Assembly (NCBI GenBank): GCA_003023125.1
Contig: PXSY01000146.1
Coordinates: forward strand, 5,811 to 11,466
Length of the DNA: 5,656 bases
Direction of reading: 5' to 3'
DNA from: Bacteroidetes bacterium QH_10_64_19
Lineage (GTDB): Bacteria > Bacteroidota > Rhodothermia > Rhodothermales > Salinibacteraceae
Shown here: piece by piece, positions 1-4,702 of the stretch
How positions within the stretch are numbered: position 1 is the stretch's first letter
How the letters are laid out: each line of letters starts with the position of its first letter
Notes under the pieces: model-generated
Told to the model about the DNA's origin: nothing
The model's database searches: none
What the model saw: the letters and a program-made list of their open reading frames with translations, nothing else
Position numbers and translations under genes: made by a program

Positions 1-162
1 CGCGACCGGAAGCAGGACGGCCGCGGCCGTCACGGTCCGCCAGACCGCAATCGCCAGGCCCGGCACGTCGCCCGCCCACCGCACCAGGATGGGCGCAAAG
101 GCGAAGCTGAGGACGCCCAGGGTCAGGGCGACATAAATCTGAGGGGGCCAGTCGGAGGACAT
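1..162 (-). CDS. EamA/DMT-family transporter, N-terminal part only
   Basis: This is the first 54 codons of a gene that runs off the left edge of the window. Residues 11-29 form a first membrane helix ending in the 'PILVRWAGDVPG' loop, followed by 'LAIAVWRTVTAAAVLLP' starting a second helix. The pattern of a helix, an Arg-containing loop with a 'P-L-A-I-A-x-W/Y-R' sequence and a second Ala/Leu-rich helix is characteristic of the EamA domain of drug/metabolite (DMT) transporters, which normally have ten helices and about 280-300 residues. The substrate cannot be predicted. The ATG at 162-160 is chosen; a GTG directly before it (165-163) is possible. The reading frame upstream is closed by the stop of the DUF4293 gene, 24 bases away, so the gene is probably the third in the operon with icd. 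No Shine-Dalgarno sequence is seen. The family call is fairly sure despite the truncation. Confidence 0.75.
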   Translation of the reverse strand, partial: MSSDWPPQIYVALTLGVLSFAFAPILVRWAGDVPGLAIAVWRTVTAAAVLLPVA

Positions 163-186
163 CACATGCAGCCCGAAGGGCAACCG

Positions 187-627
187 CTATCGGATTCGTC
201 CCTGTCGATTGCGCTCCACGTTCTCGATGTCCTTCTTGATGTTGCGACGAGCAAGCAGAAAAAAGACGTAGCCGAGAATTGGAAGGAGAAGCGCGACGGA
301 GCGCGCCCAGAGGATGCCCGACGGCCCCATGAAGGTCAAGGTCCCCGCCATGAAGAGGCCACCGTACAAAACGCCCGCCACGAGAATCGTCAAGATCTGA
401 GCCCCAATAACGACCGTGCGCTGGGTTTTTCGCAACTCGTGGGTGTCGTACAGAAAGATCGCCACAATCGCAGTCCCTACTGTCACAACCAGGAGCCCAA
501 TGAGCGACGGGAGGAACCACGCAAATTCGGCGGCGGCCTGTCCGCTCCAGGGCGTCTCGAAGAGTCCCAATGCCCCCAGCGCGAGCACCCCGAGCACCAG
601 GTAGAGCGTTTGTATTCGTTGAAGCAT
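187..627 (-). CDS. DUF4293 family integral membrane protein
   Basis: This 146-residue protein has four predicted membrane helices at about residues 5-23, 36-58, 72-95 and 107-127. It starts 'MLQRIQTLYLVLGVLALG' and ends with a basic tail containing 'RRNIKKDIENVERNRQGRIR'. The 'M-x-QRIQTLYL' start, four helices and 'ARR-x-IKKD' tail are the recognisable pattern of DUF4293, a family found mainly in Bacteroidota and of unknown function. The length fits the family. The ATG at 627-625 lies 22 bases after the icd stop, and the stop lies 24 bases before the EamA gene, which suggests co-transcription. No Shine-Dalgarno sequence is seen (the leader is pyrimidine-rich). Because nothing is known of its biochemistry, its link to the neighbouring dehydrogenase is only positional. 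The gene is secure; the family assignment is from remembered sequence pattern. Confidence 0.85.
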   Translation of the reverse strand: MLQRIQTLYLVLGVLALGALGLFETPWSGQAAAEFAWFLPSLIGLLVVTVGTAIVAIFLYDTHELRKTQRTVVIGAQILTILVAGVLYGGLFMAGTLTFMGPSGILWARSVALLLPILGYVFFLLARRNIKKDIENVERNRQGRIR

Positions 628-649
628 GGAAGATGGGATTGGGGATCCG

Positions 650-1672
650 TTATCCTTCTAGTTCTTCAGCGACACGGTCGGCCACGGCACTCGCAAACGC
701 CGACGTCGACGCGTCGCCCCCTACGTCCGGCGTCAACACCGCACCGTCGCGGTACATCGCGAACAGAGAGCGCTCGATGGCACTGGCCGCCTCCTCCTCA
801 CCGATGTGGCGAAGCATCATCACCGCCGTCCGGATCATCGCCGTGGGGTTTGCAATGTTCTGTCCGGCGATGTCCGGCGCGCTCCCGTGCACCGCCTCAA
901 ACACCGCCAACTCGTCACCGATGTTCGCACCTGGAGTCACACCCAGCCCGCCCACGAGGCCCGCGGTCAGGTCGCTCAAGATGTCGCCGAAAAGATTCGT
1001 CGAGACAATGCAGTCGTAGTCCTCCGGATTTGTGACGAGCTGCATGCAGAGATTGTCGATAATCCGATCGTCAAACTCGATCTCGGGAAACTCGGCCGCC
1101 ACCTCCCGCCCCACGTCCAAGAAGAGGCCCGACGATTTCTTCAGGATATTGGCCTTGTGCGCCAGAGTCACGTGGTCTCGATTATTCGCCCGGGCGTACT
1201 CGAAGCAGGACCGGACAATGCGCTCTGCCCCATGCTTCGTGACCCGTGCGATGGAGTCGGCAATTTCGAGGCGTTCGTCGTAGTACTCGATGCCGGAATA
1301 GAGCCCTTCCGTATTCTCGCGGAAGATGACGAGGTCGACGTCGTCGAAAGGAGTATCGAGCCCCTCAAGAGAGGTAGCGGGGCGGACGTTCGAGTACAGA
1401 TCGAGACGCTGCCGGAGCTGCACATTTACGCTCGTAAAGCCCTGTCCCACCGGCGTTGTGACGGGCCCCTTGAGGGCCGTGCCCCGCTCTTGAATCGAAT
1501 CAATGACGTCGGGCGGAAGGGCCGGCCGCCCTCGTTCCACAGCGGTGGCCCCGATCACACGATGGCGATCCCATTCAATGTCGACGTTGGCGGCATCAAT
1601 GACTCGCACGGTGGCTTCCGCCACTTCCGGACCGATCCCGTCGCCGGGAAGAAGAGTAAGACGATGAGCCAT
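650..1672 (-). CDS. icd: NAD-dependent isocitrate dehydrogenase (isocitrate/isopropylmalate dehydrogenase family)
   Basis: This 340-residue cytoplasmic enzyme belongs to the beta-decarboxylating dehydrogenases and probably oxidises isocitrate to 2-oxoglutarate in the TCA cycle. Visible motifs are LPGDGIGPEV (8-17), the substrate loop S81-x-N83 with R87 and R97, RENTEG (118-123) with Y125 in 'YSGIEY', K173 in 'AHKANIL', and the metal-binding D206, D230 and D234 in 'STNLFGDILSDLTAGLVGG'. The cofactor loop reads 'HGSAPDIAG' (262-270); Asp267-Ile268 stand where NADP enzymes have Lys-Tyr, so NAD is expected. The S-x-N loop favours isocitrate over isopropylmalate; homoisocitrate dehydrogenase is the main alternative. 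The length matches the short monofunctional IDH3-like forms. The ATG at 1672-1670 puts the conserved strand right at the N terminus. It is first in a likely operon with the DUF4293 and EamA genes. Confidence 0.9.
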   Translation of the reverse strand: MAHRLTLLPGDGIGPEVAEATVRVIDAANVDIEWDRHRVIGATAVERGRPALPPDVIDSIQERGTALKGPVTTPVGQGFTSVNVQLRQRLDLYSNVRPATSLEGLDTPFDDVDLVIFRENTEGLYSGIEYYDERLEIADSIARVTKHGAERIVRSCFEYARANNRDHVTLAHKANILKKSSGLFLDVGREVAAEFPEIEFDDRIIDNLCMQLVTNPEDYDCIVSTNLFGDILSDLTAGLVGGLGVTPGANIGDELAVFEAVHGSAPDIAGQNIANPTAMIRTAVMMLRHIGEEEAASAIERSLFAMYRDGAVLTPDVGGDASTSAFASAVADRVAEELEG

Positions 1673-1696
1673 AAAGAAGAAACTGCGTTGAAATGA

Positions 1697-1724
1697 TGAA
1701 TACGTCGCTCAGCGACCGCCCCAA
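1697..1724 (-). promoter_or_regulatory. candidate promoter of icd with a palindrome in its spacer
   Basis: On the minus strand, TTGGGG (1724-1719) is followed after 16 bases by TATTCA (1702-1697), ending 24 bases before the icd ATG. The fit to the sigma70 consensus is moderate. The spacer holds the 13-base inverted repeat GTCGCT-C-AGCGAC (plus strand 1704-1716), placed where a regulator could bind between the two boxes. Two copies of GCACAAA lie just upstream (1732-1738 and 1741-1747), nine bases apart. The promoter is inferred from position and pattern only. Confidence 0.35.
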
Positions 1725-1769
1725 GCCCTGCGCACAAACTGCACAAAACCATCATGGACCCTCCAAATC

Positions 1770-1800
1770 AAAAAGCCCTGCCGAAACAGCAGAGCTTTTT
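1770..1800 (-). terminator. intrinsic terminator after the exb cluster (looks bidirectional)
   Basis: The plus strand reads AAAAAGC, one mismatched base, CTGC, a seven-base loop, GCAG, the mismatched partner, then GCTTTTT. This gives an 11-pair stem with a single C/A mismatch, flanked by A and T runs on both sides. It starts 20 bases beyond the stop of the last exbD on the minus strand, as expected for the end of that transcript, and separates it from icd. The symmetric A/T flanks mean it could work in either direction. Confidence 0.8.
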
Positions 1801-1820
1801 GAAGCGAAGGAGGAAGACAT

Positions 1821-2206
1821 TTAGGAGGGCGGCGGCCCTTCGCGGTTCGAAGAGTAGTTGATGCGAAGGGCATTGGCCTCTCGGAGCTCCTGCTGGACCT
1901 GATTGACGATGTCCATCTCAGATTCGCGGTCTACCTTCAGGGACACAATGAGTTTGGGCTGCTCCTGAAGCTTGTTATACATGATCTGCCGGATGGCCTT
2001 TTTGTCCTCAATCAGCGCGTCGTCGATCTGGATTGCCGTCTCGCCCTTGTTTTCGCCGCGCTTGAGGGGTCCGATGTGCACCTTCGAAATGAGGCGCTTC
2101 TGACCATGAAGAAAATCAGCAACATGAACACGATGTCCGGAAGCGAAGCGGTCGTAAACTCCGGCTCCGTACTTGAACTTCGCCGTTCAAACTTCTGCGA
2201 CGCCAT
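1821..2206 (-). pseudogene. exbD: ExbD/TolR-type biopolymer transport protein, broken by an out-of-frame internal deletion
   Basis: From the ATG at 2206 the first frame reads a normal ExbD start: a basic N terminus, then 'TASLPDIVFMLLIFFMV' (residues 19-35) with the proton-carrying Asp24 at the head of the single membrane helix. At about 2097-2107 the match ends. That frame runs on with Ser/Arg-rich nonsense to a stop at 2012. The periplasmic part continues in a different frame: 'QKRLISKVHIGPLKRGEN' at about 2102-2049, then 'LIVSLKVDRESEMDIVNQVQ' and the typical end 'ANALRINYSS', stopping at 1821. In related proteins about 25 residues lie between 'FFMV' and the 'KKxLVSYIYIG' segment; they are absent here, so roughly 73-76 bases (of the form 3k+1) seem lost. 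No slippery heptamer for programmed frameshifting is visible. It is either a decayed gene or an assembly error. It is the last gene of the exb cluster. Confidence 0.8.
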
Positions 2207-2267
2207 GAGAAAAAGAGGTTGGTTGAATGAAGGCACGCTACTGCTTCGCGGAATCAAGACAGCACCA

Positions 2268-2873
2268 CTACCCAGCATCCGGCTCCGCGATCGAAATCTG
2301 GGCCCCGAACACGTCCCGAATCTTGTTGTCCTCTTCGGGCCCGAGCTGATTGTAATACTCCCGGTAGCTCTCGTAGGTCTGGTCGAGGCCCGCGGACCCG
2401 CCGTCCGGGCCCGGGAGCTGATTGGTCCGGGCAATCTGGTCCCAAATTTCGCGGTAGGCCATCCAGACTTCGTCGAGCGTTTCAATGTAAGTGCTGTAGG
2501 GCGTTTCCGCGTCGGTCTTAATCGAGATGACCGCGTCGTCGGGGCTCACCGACATGTCGGGATCGTCGCCGTAATTCAGAACATGCTTCTTCACACGGTC
2601 ACGGATCTCCGCGATCGAAGCCCGCCCTTCATCGATCAAGACATCCCCCGATGCGTTCACGAGCACATTCATGAGGTTCCGGTCTTTCACGGGGGGCGGC
2701 TTCTGGTCCTGCTCAAGCTTGGGCGGCAGGGTCATGCCAATCCCGGTGTCCACGTTGATGGTCGTGGTAACCAGAAAGAAAATGAGCAGCAGGAAGGCGA
2801 TGTCGGCCATTCCCGCGGTGGGAATGGACCCGCCTTCCCGGTCGTCACGTCGCTTTTCCAGCAGTCCAGGCAT
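2268..2873 (-). CDS. exbD: ExbD/TolR family proton-driven transport protein (long form)
   Basis: This 201-residue inner-membrane protein has a short charged cytoplasmic N terminus, one membrane helix at about 23-41 ('MADIAFLLLIFFLVTTT') with the essential proton-relay Asp24, and a periplasmic domain. After 'LPP' (49-51) comes the folded ExbD domain (about 66-140). The C-terminal extension contains 'YSTYIETLDEVWMAYREIWD' (126-145) and ends 'ISIAEPDAG' (193-201), features I associate with long ExbD proteins of Bacteroidota, while proteobacterial ExbD is about 140 residues. It would sit in the pore of an ExbB pentamer and couple proton flow to a TonB-like partner. The ATG at 2873 keeps the usual short N terminus; no Shine-Dalgarno sequence is seen. 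It follows the 93-residue membrane protein by 43 bases and precedes the broken exbD by 61. It appears intact and probably supplies the cluster's working ExbD. Confidence 0.92.
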   Translation of the reverse strand: MPGLLEKRRDDREGGSIPTAGMADIAFLLLIFFLVTTTINVDTGIGMTLPPKLEQDQKPPPVKDRNLMNVLVNASGDVLIDEGRASIAEIRDRVKKHVLNYGDDPDMSVSPDDAVISIKTDAETPYSTYIETLDEVWMAYREIWDQIARTNQLPGPDGGSAGLDQTYESYREYYNQLGPEEDNKIRDVFGAQISIAEPDAG

Positions 2874-2916
2874 AAAGCAATACAGCTACCAGTGGACAGT
2901 TCAAAGAGTGCTCGAT

Positions 2917-3198
2917 CTACGAGATAAACAGCTTCCGCAACCCCGTTAGCATGAGGGCGAGAGTCGCAAGGCCAAACATCACAACGAGCGTGTAGATGCC
3001 GGCCTGGACCCACGTTTCCATTGTAGCCCCGAGAACTGCAATCAGGACCCCAGGAATTGCGATGATCGCGATGCTCAGGGGCTCGACTTTTCCGTAAACG
3101 AGACTCCGAATCCCAAAGATTCCCATGCCGAGCACGCTCAATCCGGCGAGCGCAATGGCGGACCAGATGGCGATGGGGAGAATGGCGTTCTGACTCAT
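2917..3198 (-). CDS. small three-helix membrane protein of unknown function in the exb cluster
   Basis: I do not recognise this 93-residue protein. It has three hydrophobic segments at about residues 5-29, 40-58 and 64-87, joined by short loops ('RSLVYGKVEP' and 'ATMETW'), and a short basic end 'LRKLFIS'. No enzyme motif, lipobox or cysteine is present. It lies between exbB (84 bases upstream) and the intact exbD (43 bases downstream), all on the same strand, so it is probably made together with the motor and may be an accessory subunit or assembly factor. Its helix pattern is like the membrane part of ExbB/MotA-type proteins in size but lacks the conserved threonine and 'GFLGTV' motifs, so I do not call it a partial ExbB. 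The ATG at 3198 is the natural start; no Shine-Dalgarno sequence is visible. Confidence 0.75.
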   Translation of the reverse strand: MSQNAILPIAIWSAIALAGLSVLGMGIFGIRSLVYGKVEPLSIAIIAIPGVLIAVLGATMETWVQAGIYTLVVMFGLATLALMLTGLRKLFIS

Positions 3199-3241
3199 AA
3201 GAGAGAGCTCAATCTATCGGTGGAAAAGACAGAAGAGCAAA

Positions 3242-3275
3242 ACAGGACCCTGCTCCGTCCCCCGGCAGGGCCTGT
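3242..3275 (-). terminator. hairpin with T-rich tail between exbB and the 93-residue protein (possible attenuator)
   Basis: The plus strand reads ACAGG, a bulged A, CCCTGC, an 11-base loop, GCAGGG, CCTGT, giving an 11-pair stem. On the transcribed (minus) strand it is followed directly by TTTTGCTC and a pyrimidine-rich stretch. It begins eight bases after the exbB stop. The T-run is short, so partial termination or protection of the exbB message end is more likely than complete termination, which would cut off the downstream exbD genes. Confidence 0.5.
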
Positions 3276-3282
3276 CGGTGCG

Positions 3283-4029
3283 CTACTCTTCTCGCTCCCC
3301 GACGCTCTCGGGGATCGATTTCTCGGCCGTGGCGGACTCACCTCGCTCAAGCGCAACGAGGGCGTCGACCAACTCAATGGAGGCGTCTTCCATCTCGGCC
3401 ACCAGTCGATCGATCTTCGACACCGCGTAGTTATAGAAAAACTGGAGGATGACCGCGACGATGAGCCCGAAGGCCGTCGTCAGGAGGGCCACCTTAATGC
3501 CTCCGGCCACGAGGCGCGGGGAAATGTCGCCGGCCTGCTCGATGGAGTCGAAGGCTCGGATCATGCCGATGACTGTTCCCAGGAAGCCGAGCATCGGGGC
3601 GACGCTAATGAACAGAGACAGCCACACCAGGCCGCGCTCGAGAAAGCTCATCTCGATCGATCCGTAGGAGACCACCGCCTCCTCGACCGCGTCGATGCCT
3701 TCGTCGGCACGGAGGAGCCCGGCCTGAAAGACCGACGCGACCGGGCCGCGCGTGCTGGCGCACTCCTCCTCGGCCGCCGGAATGCCGCCCTCATCGAGGG
3801 CCTCCTTCACACGCTGGAGAAACGCCTGCGTGTTGATGTCGGCACGATTCAACGAAATGATGCGCTCGAACGAAATCGCGAGCCCGATGATCAGGCAGAT
3901 GAGGACAGGCCACATAAACTCTCCGCCCTCGTTGAATCGTTCAACAAGGGCGTTGATGGCACCGCCTCCGTCGGGCTGTTGGGGAAGCAGAAGCAGAAGA
4001 TGAACCGACAGCTTATCCAGAATCACCAT
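3283..4029 (-). CDS. exbB: ExbB/TolQ/MotA-family proton channel protein
   Basis: This 248-residue inner-membrane protein is the channel-forming subunit of the energy-transducing motor. Membrane helices lie at about 38-58 ('FMWPVLICLIIGLAISFERI'), 134-157 and 177-199. The second carries the family signature 'APMLGFLGTVIGMIRAF' (144-160); the third carries 'KVALLTTAFGLIVAV' (179-193) with the conserved Thr184/Thr185 that faces ExbD's Asp. A cytoplasmic loop of about 75 residues separates helices 1 and 2, and a charged, Glu-rich tail follows helix 3 (from about 200). The length and topology are as expected for ExbB. ATG 4029 is used; the next in-frame Met (39) would cut into helix 1. It is the first gene of the cluster, with a sigma70-like promoter about 217 bases upstream. 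With no tonB nearby, a TolQ-like role or a partner encoded elsewhere is possible, but ExbB is favoured by the paired ExbD genes. Confidence 0.93.
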   Translation of the reverse strand: MVILDKLSVHLLLLLPQQPDGGGAINALVERFNEGGEFMWPVLICLIIGLAISFERIISLNRADINTQAFLQRVKEALDEGGIPAAEEECASTRGPVASVFQAGLLRADEGIDAVEEAVVSYGSIEMSFLERGLVWLSLFISVAPMLGFLGTVIGMIRAFDSIEQAGDISPRLVAGGIKVALLTTAFGLIVAVILQFFYNYAVSKIDRLVAEMEDASIELVDALVALERGESATAEKSIPESVGEREE

Positions 4030-4120
4030 AAGTGGCTAGTGCTCAGTCGAGTCTGTTTGAGGAAGAAGATCAGAGTGCAGGTGCGATACCGATCCGAGAA
4101 GACGCTTGCCTGCTCGAACA

Positions 4121-4166
4121 GGTGCACTCCTCCATGAACATGGGAGAGCAATTCGGAGTGTGCGCC
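4121..4166 (-). promoter_or_regulatory. two-part hairpin in the exbB leader
   Basis: Outer arms GGTGCACTCC (4121-4130) and GGAGTGTGCGCC (4155-4166) pair imperfectly, with CACTCC/GGAGTG as the solid core. Inside them CTCCATG (4130-4136) and CATGG-GAG (4139-4146) form a second stem with one bulge. It falls in the untranslated leader predicted from the promoter at 4254-4282, about 90-140 bases before the exbB start. No known riboswitch class was recognised. Confidence 0.35.
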
Positions 4167-4253
4167 TGAAGGACCGGTCTCACAGATTGGGGGATTGCAG
4201 TGGCGAAGGCACGCACCAAAGCGGAATGGTAGGAGGCTGCTTCGCGTCTACCA

Positions 4254-4282
4254 AGTATAGGTAGGCGGACAGAGGGTGTCAA
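4254..4282 (-). promoter_or_regulatory. sigma70-like promoter for the exbB cluster
   Basis: On the minus strand the sequence is TTGACA (4282-4277), a 17-base spacer, then TATACT (4259-4254). The -35 box is a perfect consensus match and the -10 box matches at five of six positions with ideal spacing. The start of transcription is expected near 4247, giving an untranslated leader of about 217 bases before the exbB ATG. Activity is inferred; the match is unlikely to be chance in GC-rich intergenic DNA. Confidence 0.75.
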
Positions 4283-4320
4283 AGAGAGCACCAATCTTCC
4301 GTATCCAGCAACACATTCTG

Positions 4321-4360
4321 AGGGATGGCCGCCCATGATCCGAGGGATTGCCGCCCATGA
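4321..4360. repeat. tandem 22-base-period direct repeat upstream of the exbB promoter
   Basis: AGGGATGGCCGCCCATGA (4321-4338) recurs as AGGGATTGCCGCCCATGA (4343-4360), 17 of 18 bases identical. The 22-base spacing is about two helix turns, so bound proteins would lie on the same face of the DNA. The pair lies about 75-115 bases upstream of the predicted exbB start point, a usual place for an activator, and about 250 bases upstream of the polX promoter. Confidence 0.6.
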
Positions 4361-4410
4361 GGGGAAAATAATGCTCTCCCCCATCCGGATCTGCCGAAGA
4401 GTAGCGCTTG

Positions 4411-4423
4411 TCTCCAGGGGAGA
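4411..4423. repeat. 13-base inverted repeat, possible operator
   Basis: TCTCC-AGG-GGAGA is a perfect five-base inverted repeat around three bases, in the middle of the divergent intergenic region. It may be a binding site for a dimeric regulator, but short palindromes of this size also arise by chance. Confidence 0.2.
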
Positions 4424-4440
4424 TCGACACAACTGTCAGG

Positions 4441-4458
4441 CTACACACGTTCTACACA
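4441..4458. repeat. two CTACACA direct repeats 11 bases apart
   Basis: CTACACA occurs at 4441-4447 and 4452-4458, with a weaker GACACTA at 4463-4469 keeping the same 11-base step. The helical phasing suggests a protein-binding array, but the unit is short and the function is unknown. Confidence 0.25.
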
Positions 4459-4610
4459 ATTGGACACTACGGTTCCACGAGACAACCCTCCCGTGACAAT
4501 CCGGTGCCCGAATGAACTTAATTTTTTATTCAACTTTTCACCTTTCTAGACGTAATGGAGGGGCTCGCCCTACGATGCTCGTCGGGGCTTCAGATTGCAG
4601 ACGCGTTTCA

Positions 4611-4639
4611 TTGGAACTGAGCCGCAATTCCGGTATACT
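4611..4639 (+). promoter_or_regulatory. sigma70-like promoter for polX
   Basis: TTGGAA (4611-4616), a 17-base spacer, and TATACT (4634-4639). The -35 box matches the consensus at four or five positions and the -10 box matches at five of six. Transcription would start near 4646, leaving a leader of about 57 bases before the polX ATG. It shares the same -10 hexamer and spacer length with the divergent exbB promoter. Confidence 0.65.
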
Positions 4640-4702
4640 GACGTAGGTTGGTCAGCCGCACGACGCCTCCTTTCTTCTTTCCGTTCGGGTCCCCCACCAC
4701 TC

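Larger units (their letters stand above)
4030..4702. other. 673-base divergent intergenic region without a convincing gene
   Basis: This stretch separates exbB (minus) from polX (plus). It contains the two promoters, the leader hairpin, the 22-base tandem repeat and smaller repeats listed separately. Open frames exist in it on the minus strand (for example 4070-4432), but they are rich in Ser, Arg and Pro, lack a ribosome site or family resemblance, and overlap the promoter and repeats, so I do not call them. An AT-rich patch (about 4515-4550) lies about 60-95 bases before the polX promoter and may ease DNA melting or bending. Confidence 0.7.

Noticed and set aside
171..181. GCCC-GAA-GGGC hairpin between the DUF4293 gene and the EamA gene as a terminator
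   Set aside because: The stem is only four pairs and no T tract follows on the minus strand, so termination is unlikely.
806..1696. Long plus-strand open frame opposite icd
   Set aside because: It lies wholly antisense to a well-conserved dehydrogenase, has no recognisable domain and is the kind of open frame expected by chance in GC-rich coding DNA.
2090..2115. Programmed ribosomal frameshift joining the two exbD halves
   Set aside because: There is no slippery heptamer at the join, and a simple shift would still leave out the ~25-residue linker present in relatives.
2012..2485. Minus-strand open frame of 157 codons spanning the broken exbD
   Set aside because: Only residues downstream of the ATG at 2206 are real ExbD sequence. 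The upstream part overlaps the intact exbD in the wrong frame, and the tail after 2100 is frameshifted nonsense.
3220..4137. Plus-strand open frame of 305 codons opposite exbB
   Set aside because: It mirrors the exbB codon pattern, is rich in Arg, Asp and His with no family resemblance, and has no promoter of its own.
4321..4360. Two-unit repeat as a CRISPR array
   Set aside because: There are only two units, with a four-base gap instead of spacers, and no cas gene is nearby.
4070..4432. Minus-strand open frame in the exbB leader, including a possible Cys-containing leader peptide near its end
   Set aside because: It overlaps the promoter and the tandem repeat, its composition is rich in Ser, Arg and Pro, and no ribosome site or family similarity is visible.
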